NCBI GenBank assembly: GCA_009823505.1
Contig: VZQC01009956.1
Coordinates: forward strand, 784,995 to 848,994
Direction: 5' to 3'
DNA length: 64,000 bases
Origin: Rhizomys pruinosus
Lineage: Eukaryota; Chordata; Mammalia; Rodentia; Spalacidae
Within the stretch, counting starts at the first letter, position 1. Each line of letters opens with the position of its first letter. Positions 11,743-21,905 of this stretch are shown here, one piece after another. Position numbers and translations under genes: made by a program. The notes under the pieces are model-generated. The model saw nothing but the letters and a program-made list of their open reading frames with translations, made no database searches and had not been told where the DNA came from.

Positions 11743-12549
11743 CCAAGTACTAAATGGATACAAATGTATTGATTTTTCAAAGTTGATGTTAAAGGGTAAC
11801 ATATTTTATTCTTTAAACGAAACTTTGTTAGCCTTCGTCTGTTATCACTGAAAGTACTGTAAGGATTAAAAAAGCTGTCAAAAAAAAGAGAAAAATAGTA
11901 AATATTAAAGCTGCAATAATACTTCAACCACCTGTGCTGTGCCCACAGAACAACCTGGTATAATAAGCAATGTTTGCTTAGATGCAGATGCCTCTACTAT
12001 TCATATTACATCAGCAAAATTGCAGAAAAAACCTGGATGACCTTAACTCCTGCTCCTCCTCCTTGACATGGCCCACCCCACTGCTGCCTCCTCCACCCAC
12101 CAGCTGCAGTCAGACGTGGTTTCTTGTTGGCCAGTGTGTGCTTCTACTGGGTCTGCCCTCCACACCTCTGTCCTCCAGTAAAAGACATGGGCTGAGCTGA
12201 GCTGCCAACCTCCTATGGGAAGATAGACTGGGACAGACTGCAAGGCCCAAGGTGCCACCAACACAACAACAGAATGAGATTATTTCTGCTTTCCATACAC
12301 CCCTTCCCCCTTCCTCTAAAAGCCCAAGATTCTACTAGCTAAAGAAAAAAACATGCCAGAGGGCCAAAAGTAGTTGGTGAACTATCACAGACTGGACTTT
12401 ATTCCATCAATTTAGTTATATTTACAGGTCCTTCCAGCCAAATTTAGAGACTTTGGGCCTACAGACAAAAATCACCATCTATGTTAAGAGGCCTCAAATA
12501 ATATCTACATGTCTTGGATGGATGAAAACTATTACTTTTAGGAGAAAAA

Positions 12550-12601
12550 ATGTTTATATATGCAATATATATATATATATATATATAATATATATATATA
12601 G
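12550..12601. repeat. TA microsatellite
   Basis: Interrupted (TA)n marking the right edge of duplication copy 2. The sequence then continues uninterrupted through the rest of ERV-A. Confidence 0.9.
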
Positions 12602-13079
12602 ATGGGTGCGAAAAAAAATTTTGCTCTCATGTAGTCTTGGGTAAGAGAAAAATGTTTGCCTTTTAGGAGGAAAATTGATTGTCCTTTCATATTCTATGTT
12701 CTTTGGGTAGGAAAAATGTTGTCTTGTATGTGGGTTATTAGCAAGAGCCCCTCTTTACCGTCTCCTGTTCCCCTGTGCCTTCCATCCCCATTCCCTCTAG
12801 GAGCTTTCCCTAACCCTCAGGACCAATCTCTACCTAAGGACATCTATTTCCTGGTTTGTTAAAAGCCAAATTAATACTCTCACTGAAGTTACAACCCAGA
12901 GTGTCCTGGTCCAATATCAAGCCATCCTTGAGAATTCTTTGAAGAAAAAATGACAACACTGCCCCATTTTAATAAAAATAAAGGAGTCATTGGTATGAGA
13001 CCTTATTTGGCTAGAGCAGGACATGACATCTCACCATCCCAAAAAATTTGAGGAGCTGGGTTGGGCAGTATTTCTGTAC

Positions 13080-13212
13080 ATTGAATAAGGCCCCATATCC
13101 TGAGGGCTCCCTTTTGATGTACTGGGCAGATATCACCTCCTAACACACCTGGGAGTTCCACTACTCTGGTAGAAACCATGTTGGCTTGTGTTCCCAGATC
13201 CCCTGAATAAAA
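13080..13212 (+). pseudogene. possible integrase C-terminal remnant of ERV-A
   Basis: In one frame (from about 13120) a YWADITS stretch, an in-frame stop, then a W and a GRNHVGL stretch have the spacing of the W-x-D...W...GR pattern of a retroviral integrase C-terminal domain. The match is short and broken. It could equally be chance in an ERV interior of unknown composition. Confidence 0.25.
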
Positions 13213-13551
13213 ACAAATAGCAGTATGTGACAACAAATGCCTTTTTTAATAAAAAGAAAAGGGGTTATAAAACCGGTAAAACTGCTTTCTTTAAATTGAC
13301 TACTAGACATGGGACTGTGGAAGGGATACTCTTGTTCAGAACCAATATAATACTAAAGTCCTAGGGCATATGCACTCAGCAAAATATATTAATACGGAGC
13401 TCTGACATCAACAAATCGGTGTGTTCTACCAGGTGGATGTTCTGGCGCAGTGGATCCCAAAGGCCCACAAAAGGAAGGGCTCCTTGCCTCTTAAGCTGGG
13501 ATACCTACAGGAGGAGAGGCATAAGACCTGCTGCCGAAGACCTGACGTAAC

Positions 13552-13806
13552 ATGGGAGGAGTTATTGAGACCATACATGCAAGTGTAACAGATGGCCTCT
13601 GGGAATGCCAGAGAGTGTTACAAAAGGCCACTAAACACAATAAAGCATATATGGGTCTCCTTGATCAAGCAAGACTCCACCGTTCAGCACCAGATACACC
13701 TTCACCTGCCTGGAATATACTGTGCGAGCGAGTGGCAGCCATGTCCTGGTATATCCCAAATCTAATTGGCTATGGCTCTCCCCTTGGAGAAATACCCCAT
13801 GGCTGA
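13552..13806 (+). pseudogene. 84-codon open frame in ERV-A interior, unrecognised
   Basis: The longest sense frame in the 3' third of ERV-A, opening at ATGGGAGGAG and closing at CATGGCTGA. It lies between the possible integrase remnant and the 3' LTR, where env sequence would be expected. The composition is protein-like (several W, C and P), with an MSWYIPNLIGYGS stretch near the end. I do not recognise it and assign no function. Confidence 0.3.
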
Positions 13807-13996
13807 TGCCCCAAGCTATACATCCTCTAAGGTTAGATGTTATTAAGCCACAGTAAGACCCTGTCATATATAACACAGGGGGAAAATTGTAATCATGGAT
13901 TTAACATATCCAAACATGTGTCTATGCTAAAGTACCTACCATAACTATTAGTGCTGCTTTAAATACCTATATATCTAATTGCTTGTTCTTCATTAG

Positions 13997-14580
13997 TAGG
14001 ATCGAAAAGGTTATTCCTCGAACAAACTGTCAGCCCCATGGAAAGGAAACAGCCAGAATGCCAGAGTCCAAGTCAAGACAGCAGCTCTCAGAGAGAGTGG
14101 ACTGTTTTACCTCTCATCCACCTGTGCCCCTTCTTTTCAACCTAGGGAACAACCTGCGGAGGAGTGGGCGTGGATAGAATGTAAGCTCTGCGATGGGGTG
14201 AATGGTGAAACTACACAATCGTAGGTCGGACATCATTATGATCAACTTTGATTGAACAACAACCTGGTCACCCCCCACTGGATGGTTGGGCTGTAGGTGT
14301 TAGGGCACAACCGCCACCTGACAGATAGGTTTGCATGGAAGTATGCTTTTACTCATGGATTATCACTTATTAGCTAAAAATGAAAAAAAAACTGAGAGAA
14401 AGATGCAGGACCAGTTATGGCAATGAATCGACATGATCTTGGGATGGGTGGGGGTGAGGGGTGAGGGGGGAGGGAAGGGAAAGGGAAAAAAAAAAAAAAA
14501 CTGAACAATAAAAAAAATGTATGAAAATGCACCAAAGCATCAATAAAAATAATTAAAAAAAAATAAAAAAAAATAAAAAG
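13997..14580 (+). mobile_element. L1 3' end, young-type 3' UTR, next to the ERV-A PPT
   Basis: Same family as 16311-16868, 23222-23448 and 29215-29703. The landmarks are AACAAACTGTCAGCCC, GGAGTGGGCGTGG, GGATTATCACTTA, a G-rich tract (14436-14480), CATCAATAAA and an A-rich tail. The tail runs straight into the polypurine tract at 14581. Confidence 0.7.
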
Positions 14581-14592
14581 AAAAGGGGGAGA
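14581..14592 (+). promoter_or_regulatory. polypurine tract of ERV-A
   Basis: AAAAGGGGGAGA directly abuts the TGTGG start of the 3' LTR, the position of the plus-strand primer of reverse transcription. Confidence 0.8.
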
Positions 14593-15039
14593 TGTGGGGA
14601 TTCCATTTGGCTGAAGCACATAGGAAGTCTGCTGGAAACCCCCAGCCCTCAGGTGAGAGACCTGCTGATTTCCTCATCCCTTCTGGAAACTGCCTGGTGC
14701 CACTCATTTTGATTCTTTGGGCAAAATATTGTCACATTCCTGTAGTGATCTGTAGTATATGTTGGAAATTCCTGTATGCCCCAATCCACAGTCACACCAT
14801 ACATGGTCTGGTATAAATACCCCGGGTTGTAAAAATAAAGCTGAGTTATTCCCCCGTGGAATTTATCCCAGCTTGTTCTTGATTCCATACTTCCTCCCCC
14901 ACTCTCCAGGCTTCCCAGAGAGAAGGTTCTTTCTCCCCCACCCTTCCACCACTATGACCTGTCACGCTGTCTGGCTGGAGCTCCAGAGAACCTGCAGTTG
15001 TTATCAGTGATCAAGGAGGAAGAGCATCAAAAGGCTACA
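14593..15039 (+). repeat. ERV-A 3' LTR
   Basis: 447 bp, TGTGGGGATT...GGCTACA, aligned end to end with 2501-2944. TATAAATA near 14812 and AATAAA near 14834. It is followed by CCAGACTCC, which does not duplicate the 5' flank. Confidence 0.85.
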
Positions 15040-15194
15040 CCAGACTCCAAATCTGTGCCCCACCATGATATCATCCTTTTACATGTATATTCTTCCACAT
15101 TTACAACTTAATATTTGAATAACTGAGTGGTGCCAAATAGATACATATGAGCACATAAAAACACAGCTATAGATATATGCATATTAGTGTGTAT

Positions 15195-15325
15195 ACTCAT
15201 ATATTTCCTGGAATTACAGATAGTCGTTAGCTCACAAGTTAGTGCTCTGATTGACCTCAGGTCCTCTGCATGAGTACCCAGTATTCTTAACCAATGAACT
15301 CTCTCACCATCCCTGGCTTCTCAAA
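15195..15325 (-). mobile_element. old B2/B3-type SINE fragment, antisense
   Basis: GGAATTACAGATAGTCGTTAG, GACCTCAGGTCCTCTGCA, TTCTTAACCAATGAACTC and CTCACCATCCC follow the minus-strand B3 order with heavy divergence. Confidence 0.7.
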
Positions 15326-15356
15326 ACTTACAAACTTTCTATACAAAACAGTATTT

Positions 15357-15540
15357 ATGCTGGATATGGTGGGTGCATGGCTTTAATCCCTGCACTTGGG
15401 AGGCAGAGGCAGAGGGATTTTGTGGAGTTCAGAAACATCCTGGTTTACATAGGTTTAGCAGGCCAGCTGGAACAAAAGGGTAACCCTGTCTCAAAAAGAA
15501 CCAAAAAAATTTTAAAAAAAAAAAAAAAAAATATAAAAAA
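15357..15540 (+). mobile_element. B1 SINE, sense
   Basis: GGATATGGTGGGTGCATGGC and CTTTAATCCCTGCACTTGGG, then GAGGCAGAGGCAG, then an A-rich tail that grades into the TA repeat at 15541-15573. Confidence 0.9.
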
Positions 15541-15859
15541 ATAAAATATATATATATATATTATATATATATTCTAAATGTTTAAATTTTAATTATTAAT
15601 GTTCTATCATAAATGTTTAATTAAAAATAATAATAATATAATTATTAATAAAATTTATATTTTATTTGAAACTAGTCAGAGGTAACAAAATCATTTCTTT
15701 TTCAAAACATCCTTAGCATAAATACCCACCACTCTCTCTCCTCTCTCTCTCTCTCCATAAACCAGTCCCCTTTCTAGCCTTCAGCCAAGGCCCACTTTTG
15801 CTATTTCCACCTGAGATCTCTGTACCACTTTCTTAGTCCAAACCCATACACTCCATCCT

Positions 15860-17040
15860 GATTCCCTGTACTCAGTCAAGCTCAATTCTCCAGTCTAATT
15901 TGTTAGACCCTCAATAGGCTGCCCACGCCCAACCTTGCCTTTTGCCTCATGAGACCAGCATTCTAGTCTGATCCCTGGACTAAACTCTCAATCCAGAACC
16001 ATGTTCTTTCCTCTGATCACCTGTACTCAGAACGGTTCAATTGTCCTCCTAATTTGTTAGACCACACACAGGCTGTCCCCACAACCTACCTGCCTTTAGA
16101 CTCTTGAGACCAGCCTTTAACCTGGTAAAGTGAGTAATCCCACCCAATGCTACTTGATTCCACTCCACTATGAGCTCTTCTACCCTTTCCTCTAAATCTG
16201 TCCTCCTACTAGCCTTGGGTCCAAGCATGCTCCTGCTCCTTTGTTTAACATATATGGAATTTTCTTTTTTTCTTTTTCTTTCAAGTTGTGTGTATCCATT
16301 TCTTGTTTTGTTTTAATATTAATTTTTATTGATGGTTTGTGCATTCGTACATCATTTCCAATTCAGATCAGCATTTTTCCCCTTTCCCTTCACCCGCCCA
16401 CCCCCACCCCATCCCAGATCATGTATTTTCTGCCATAACTGTCCTGGCATTCTTTCAGGTTTTTTTTTTTTTTTTTTTTTTCTTTTTAGCTAAGTGAATA
16501 ATCCATGGAGTAAAGGCATCCTTCGTGTCAAAACCAATCTACAGACTGTTGTGCCCAAAACCCCCAGCCAGACCCCACCTCCAAGGTCGTGGTAAGGATG
16601 TTGTGTGTTCAATCAATGTTATCGAAAAGTGTCCAGATATTATCTGTAGTTCACGTTCACCCCAATCGCAGCCTTTACATTCTACCACGCCCCCTCTTCC
16701 GCAGATTGTTCCCTAGGCTTAGAAAAGGGGCACAGGTGGATGAGAAGTAAAACTGTCCTCTCTCTCTGGAGCTGTTGACTTGGATTCTGGTCAATTCTGG
16801 CTGTTTCCTTTCATGGGCTGACAGTTTGTTCAGGAGTAACCGTTCGAATTTTCTTAACAAAGACGATCTTAAACTCAATCTAATTTGTTAGAACTTCCAC
16901 AGGCTGCCCTCTAACCCAACATCTCTTAGCTGCCTGATCTGCCTGACTCAGATCAGCCTGCCTACTACTGTGACCCAAGTAGTACCCAGACCATTCTAAT
17001 ACTCTGTAAGAAACTGAAGCACACACCAACTCATCTTTCA
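15860..17040 (+). repeat. three diverged monomers, likely L1 5' UTR type
   Basis: A unit with CTAATTTGTTAGA followed by a CA-rich AGGCTG(C/T)CC appears at about 15895, 16050 and 16876. The first two are about 157 bp apart; the third is displaced by the L1 insertion at 16311-16868. Each continues into a C-rich stretch with TGAGACCAGC- or GATCAGCCTG-like endings. Tandem monomers upstream of an ORF1-like region fit a rodent L1 5' UTR, but the unit is not one I recognise. Confidence 0.5.
16311..16868 (-). mobile_element. L1 3' end, young-type 3' UTR, antisense
   Basis: Reverse complement of the family at 13997-14580. The TTTTTATTGATG tail side is at the left, the C-rich complement of the G tract at 16380-16415, and GGGCTGACAGTTTGTTC near 16815. 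It sits within the monomer array and splits it. A T homopolymer at 16460-16481 corresponds to an internal A run. Confidence 0.75.
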
Positions 17041-17162
17041 TGCCTGAGCAATAAACAAACAACCTGCATCGATGATATAAACATTACCAAAATTCAAATA
17101 AACAAAGGAAGAATAGAATTTCCTATTAGACAGACAACCCACAAAAGACATCCATATACCAA

Positions 17163-17310
17163 CCAGGTGTTGTGGCACACAACTTTAATCCCAGGACTAA
17201 GGAGGTAGAGGCAGGTGAATCTCTCTGAGTCCAAAACCAGCCTGTCCTATGTAACAAGTTTCAGGGCATCTGGGGCTTCAGGGAGACCCTGCCTCTAAAA
17301 GACCAAAAGA
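17163..17310 (+). mobile_element. B1 SINE, sense
   Basis: ACCAGGTGTTGTGGCACACA, CTTTAATCCCAGGACTAAGG and GAGACCCTGCCTCTAAAAGA are visible. AAAGACATCCATAT flanks it on both sides (17144-17157 and about 17306-17319), consistent with a target-site duplication. Confidence 0.9.
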
Positions 17311-17510
17311 CATCCATATGACAAAATGGCAATACAAATACACATAATATGAAAAACCAAGAGAATATGTCCTCCAGAAACCCCACCAGTCCTACAGAAT
17401 TCTATGTCAATCAGAGTCACACCGAGGAATCCCGGACACAGACTTTTAAAAGAACAATCATAAATGAGATGAAATAATTTAAAGTAAACACAGACAACTC
17501 AAAGAATTCA

Positions 17511-17778
17511 GGGGCTGGAGCAATGGCCTAGCGGTTAAAAGTGCCGACCGCTCTTGCAGAGGACCCGGGTTCGATCCCCAGCACCCACATGGCGGCCGAG
17601 AGCCATCTGAAACTCCAATTCCAGGAGAACTCCAGTTCCAGGGGAGTCCGACGCCCTCTTCTGACCTCCGCGGCATTGCACGTCACAGGTGCACAGACTT
17701 GCATGCAGACAATACATTCATACATATGGAAATAAATACAATTAAATAAAAATAAATAAAAAAATAAAAATAAATAAA
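17511..17778 (+). mobile_element. B3-like SINE, sense, near-consensus
   Basis: GGGGCTGGAG start, perfect B box GGTTCGATCC near 17570, and the two 17-bp units AACTCCAATTCCAGGAG / AACTCCAGTTCCAGGGG. AAAGAATTCA is repeated at 17501 and 17779, so the target-site duplication is clear. CpG sites are retained (GGCGGCCG, CCGCGG), which suggests a young copy. Confidence 0.95.
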
Positions 17779-18639
17779 AAAGAATTCAAAGTATTTAGGC
17801 ATAAACTTGCAAAAAAAGCTCAAGTAAATACAAGTATACAAGTGAATTAAATAAAAAAATCCAGGACATTAAAAGTGAATTCACATAAGAGATAGAGTTA
17901 TTGAAGAAAAACCAAGCCAAATAAAGATGCAACTGAAACACTGAAACAAGTGAAGTAAGCATTACAAGTAGAATGGATGAAACAGAAGAAATATAAAGAC
18001 TGGCTAATACAGTTGAAAAACTACACTCCTCAAGCAAAGACCATGAAATTTTCTTGGAAACATGGAAATGGAAATTGCATGAAAAGTGGGACAACATGAA
18101 AAGAAAAAGATCCTAGGGATCCTGCCATACAGGAGAAAGTATCTCAGGGCAATGTCATTGATTAGATGTTTAAGAGGATAATAGAAGAAAACTTCCCTAA
18201 ATTAGAAGATACCCATACTAATTCATGAAGCATATAGAATATGAGTAAGACAGGACCAGACATAAAATCACAACAACAAATCATAGTAAAAACACTAGAT
18301 GTATAGAGCAAAGGGAATGTATACTGAAATGTTTAAAAGAAAACATATCAGAATTAGAACTGACATTTAAATGCAAACTATGAAATCCAGAAGAGACTGG
18401 ACCAAAAGTATTCTCACTTCTAAATGACCATGCATACCAGGGAAATCAAAAGGAATCATGGAAGTAAAGAGCCCCAACGTGGAGTATAGTAGGAAACAGC
18501 AAGTAGGCTGCAGTAATAAGATCAAACCTTTGAGGCCATGTCAGCTACACGAAAAGTCCACGACTGAAGCAAATAATAAGAAACATGGTAAAGATAATTG
18601 CAAGACTGAAAGATACAGATAAATATTTATACCCTAGTG

Positions 18640-19333
18640 TGCACAATACCTTACAACTATAAGATAGAAAGGAAAATATCTTAACTAAAATTGAGAACAC
18701 TGAATAGATATGTTTTGAAGAGCAGTGGCCTCAGAGTCAGGAATAAATATTTTCCATAGATAGCAAGAGGAACATCACTCAGATCAGGAGCAGTGAGAAG
18801 TCAGGAGATTCCCACCTATGCTAGGTCTCCAGCAGATCCGTTTCCTGAAAGTCCCAGGGCCAGTCTTGCTCCTCTGATTACAGCTTTAAAGTCAAGCCCC
18901 TGGCCAGAGCCTGGAACCAGCTCAGAGCTGGACTCTGGGCAGGAGCTTGACTGGCAAAAATCCTCCCTGAAGAGACTTATAAAAGCTCAGGTTTGCTGTG
19001 ATGGGCTGTGTGTTTGCATGGAAACCAGCTACAGAATAAGGACCAATCAGAAGAGAGATCTCAAATGGAAGCTTGGAAAGCAAAATTCTGCTGTAACCAA
19101 GGCAACTTCCCAGTCATAGCTGCTGCTCCATCCCCTCTGCCCCCTCCCTTTTGTTGCATCAGAAATGTGGAAAATGCAAGGAGAATGATAAGAAAATCCT
19201 ACAGGTTCTCCCTGGCTCTCAGGCTCCAAATCCCAACATATATGGAGTTCATGGGCTCTCACAAGTTGAAGCACATTCAGAGGGTCTATCTTCATCCTGA
19301 CTTCTTTCATGGCAGAATGGTTTCTTATTGGGG
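18640..19333 (+). repeat. promoter-like duplicated block, copy 2
   Basis: Homologous to 950-2450, most strongly from about 18770. It keeps CTTATAAAAG near 18978, ACCAATCAG near 19043 and GCATGGAAACCAGCTAC. It ends where the MaLR at 19335 begins. The overlapping 131- and 120-codon frames here are not conserved in copy 1 and are dismissed. Confidence 0.6.
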
Positions 19334-19617
19334 CTATGGTGCTTTGAAGGAGAAGGTCAACCATATGATCCAAGTATTTGAAAATTTTGACCCTAGTTGT
19401 TGACACCATTTTTTGAGACCTTAGAAGGTGTGGCCTTGCAAGAAAAATTACATCACTGGGGGCAGGCTTTAAAAATTCTTAAGCCTTGAAGGATTGTCAG
19501 ACACTCTGCTTCCTATGCCTGCTTGAAGATGTGAGTGCTTATCTTTTGCTTCTATTCCAGCATGTCCTGCTACTATGCCTCCTGGTCATGCCAGACTCTA
19601 ATTCTCCTGGAAATAAA

Positions 19618-19953
19618 TGAATTAAAGGATTATAAGAACTCAAGGACAGGGCTCTCAGATGACATTTTTTTATGTTGCATTAAGTTTCATTTCCCTGGTC
19701 ATACTAGAAAAGTGCCCAAGTGTTTCTGGGAACTCAACCTAACTGCTGACTCCTGCTTCTGTGATCTGGCTTTCTTGCTTTGTGCACTACCCCTTTTAAC
19801 TATCATGTTAAACTCTGTCTGTTTTACTTAACAAAAGCGATGTAACCCACTCCTTGGGGCCCACTCGTGAGTTGAGTGTCACCCTGTGAGTAATTATAAT
19901 TAAACTATTTAAACCTCATGTGGTTGAGTGGTTTATCTGTTGGGACACTACCA
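19618..19953 (+). repeat. ERV-B 5' LTR
   Basis: It runs from TGAATTAAAGGATTATAAG to GGGACACTACCA. It aligns with 26626-26732 joined to 32865-33120 (shared: TTATAAGAAC, TCATACTAGAAAA, ACTCCTGCTTCTGTGA, CCACTCCTTGGGGCCCACTC, TGTTGGGACACTAC). Because it is uninterrupted, it serves as the empty-site reference for the ERV-C insertion. Confidence 0.8.
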
Positions 19954-19956
19954 AGT

Positions 19957-19976
19957 TGGAGTTCCCATGGAGATTC
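19957..19976 (+). promoter_or_regulatory. primer binding site, tRNA-Gln-like
   Basis: TGGAGTTCCCATGGAGATTC lies three bases after the LTR end. Allowing a few changes it matches the complement of a tRNA-Gln 3' end (TGGAG...TCCCA..GAGATT). Assignment is moderate because of decay. Confidence 0.55.
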
Positions 19977-21202
19977 ATACTACCTGGAGGTTGGAACTGC
20001 CAGGGGGCAGCTGCTGAGAGATGTTCCTCAGGCCCATCCCTCCTTCCCCAGTTCCAAGTTGCTACTGACTTGTAAGTTAAGAGGTGCCTCTTTGTGTCTG
20101 CCTGTTCTGTGTCTGTGTCGCTATGGTTGGGACTGCCAGGGAACAGCTGGTGAGAGACGTTCCTCAGTCCCAGCTGTTTTATTTTGGTTTGGGGCCAGCA
20201 TGTAACTGGGGCGGGGAGCCAGATGCAGGCTTACTCCCCCTAGCCGGACTTTGGAGATGTCCCCAGGATCACTTGAGTTCCTTTCTAGGGAATCTGCTTG
20301 GAATTTTGGAATCTAGATGCTGTTGGTACCTGTCCATTTTGTCTTATTGTGTGTTGTTTGACTCCACATGCCCATTGGATTAACCTTCATTATGGGCCAG
20401 ACTCAGTCAGCCACTATCTCCCCTTGATTGTATGTTAACCAACTTTTCTGGACTCAGGAATGGAAGCACAAGGCTTGGCTTCCCTGTCAAGGTACCTAGA
20501 CTTCAGACTCCTTGCAAGTTTGAATGATGATGTTCCTGGGCCTTGTTTGGCCATTGGAAGAATCTCGTGATCTTAATCTTTTCTTATCTGTTCGAAGAGT
20601 CTACAATAACTCTCACCCTATTGATTCCACCTAGGTTGATCTTCTGAAAAATCCACACCCCCCCCCCGGGTCCAGAAATGCCAGGAGGGAAAGCCTTCTC
20701 TCCTGTTGCTTCTCCTCCAAGATCTAAACCTCTACCTCCTATTTCAGATGAAGAATACTCAAACCCTAAGCTTTTCAGAAGAGGAGGGAGAACTGCTATT
20801 TTGCTATGAGATAATGCAGAAAGGGCCCTCCCCTTTTTTCCAGATTTAAAGGATGTAACTATGATGTGTGTTCATGGTATGGTCTTCCCATGTGTCTGAG
20901 ATTCATGTTGCTATGTCTGTCATGTTTCTAACTTTTCTTGTGTTTTCTCATGTTGTTTTTATCAAACAAAGAGGCCACTTCAAGTTTCTTTCCATCCTTT
21001 ATGTGCACATAATTAGTTTTGTTTTAGCATGCTACATCAAATGCACATGTACAAACTTTTTTATATACAAACTTTTAATATAAACAATAAAAAATACATT
21101 CAAACCCTCAAATTTGGATACCACTGATATCTTCAAATTTATTATCTCTAAGCCTATGAAGTGCTTCAGCATCCAAGTCGCCTGTTTATGGATCTTATTT
21201 TT

Positions 21203-21402
21203 TTATGTACGAATGTACTGTCTGCATGTAGGTTTGTGCACCCGTGTCGTGCAATGCTGCAGAGGTCAGAAGAGGGTCTCAGATTCCCCTGGAACTGGAG
21301 TTACAGATGGTTCTTAGCCGCCATGTGGGTGCTGGGGATTGAATCTGGGTCCTCTGCAAGAGCAGTCAGTGCTCTTAACCACTAGGCTATCTCTCCAGCC
21401 CC
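21203..21402 (-). mobile_element. B3-like SINE without the 17-bp duplication, antisense
   Basis: GGATCTTATTTTT is repeated at 21190-21202 and 21403-21415. It has one 17-bp unit instead of two (GGAACTGGAG runs directly into TTACAGATGG). It is the only otherwise typical copy in the window lacking the second unit. Confidence 0.9.
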
Positions 21403-21780
21403 GGATCTTATTTTTAAAATGATTTTGGCTTGTGTTTGCTTTACAAATGTTTGCTTAAGGTGTCTCTTTTAATGGCTTACTTTTAAAAAAGTATTATACT
21501 TCATGTGTTTTGTCTGATTTATGACACTTTAAGACCCCTGAGGCATAAGAACAGGTTTGAGAGAGCCAAACTCTGGCAGGATGTAGCTTGGATTTGATAT
21601 GTTAACTAAATTTCTGGGCAGTGGAGAAATTGTGGGACTAGTTCTTTGTTATATCATCATCTGGCATTGTTCTAATTCCCTTTCCTACTGCCCTACTCTG
21701 TTTGATTGGGGGTTTGGCACTTTCTGCTTGCCCCAGAGTAACACTCAGGCTTAAGTTGCTAAACTCAAACTACTTCTTAG

Positions 21781-21905
21781 GCCAGTTACTCAGGAGGCAG
21801 AAGTAGCCAGACCTATACGAGACTTCAAAGTCAACCTAGTCTGCATGTTGAGTCCCAGGCTAGCTGCTACCAGGGAGAACTTGACCCAAATAAACTGCCT
21901 TTTTG
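21781..21905 (+). mobile_element. B1-like fragment, sense
   Basis: TTACTCAGGAGGCAGAAGTAG and GAGTCCCAGGCTAGCTGCTAC resemble the central and right parts of B1. The left end is missing and divergence is high. Confidence 0.5.

Larger units (their letters stand above)
8440..12600. repeat. 4.1-kb duplication, copy 2 (indel-rich copy)
   Basis: Collinear with 3471-7546. Near-identical patches (8600-8890, 9000-9520, 10250-10390) alternate with patches full of one-base insertions and deletions (8450-8600, 9530-10250, 10900-11160, 11170-11460). The indels hit SINE and non-SINE DNA alike and often change homopolymer length. That pattern suggests unpolished long-read sequence rather than natural divergence. 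The copy carries the same B3 insertions at the same places. Confidence 0.9.
2501..15039 (+). mobile_element. ERV-A: betaretrovirus-like (ERV2) provirus, decayed
   Basis: Two related LTRs in the same orientation (2501-2944 and 14593-15039) bound an interior with a Lys-type primer binding site directly after the first and a polypurine tract directly before the second. These are the landmarks of a provirus. Seen: TG...CA LTR termini, TATAAATA and AATAAA in both LTRs. Inferred: class II, from the primer-site type. The interior is mostly non-coding, AT-rich and loaded with B3 SINEs; only faint pol-like sequence is visible near 13.1 kb. The apparent 12.5-kb length is inflated by the 4.1-kb duplication and the unrelated 7547-8438 block. 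The flanks (CATCAGGG / CCAGACTC) show no target-site duplication, so rearrangement or recombination between proviruses is possible. Confidence 0.75.
17040..18640 (+). pseudogene. L1/HAL1-like ORF1 region, decayed
   Basis: A-rich sense-strand sequence with landmarks of rodent L1 ORF1-like DNA: TAGAAGAAAACTTCCCTAAA, AGTAAAAACACTAGATGTA and CTATGAAATCCAGAAGAGAC, in the usual order. It is full of stops and interrupted by a B1 (17163-17310) and a B3 (17511-17778). It follows the monomer-like array, as ORF1 would follow an L1 5' UTR. Confidence 0.5.

Noticed and set aside
17511..17600. tRNA-like sequence with perfect A/B boxes at SINE heads
   Set aside because: These are tRNA-derived SINE promoters. 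There is no complete cloverleaf, and the B3 body and tail follow.
19008..19403. 131-codon sense frame overlapping a 120-codon antisense frame
   Set aside because: It spans the junction of the promoter-like block and the MaLR-D LTR. The homologous block at 2.1-2.4 kb does not keep the frame.
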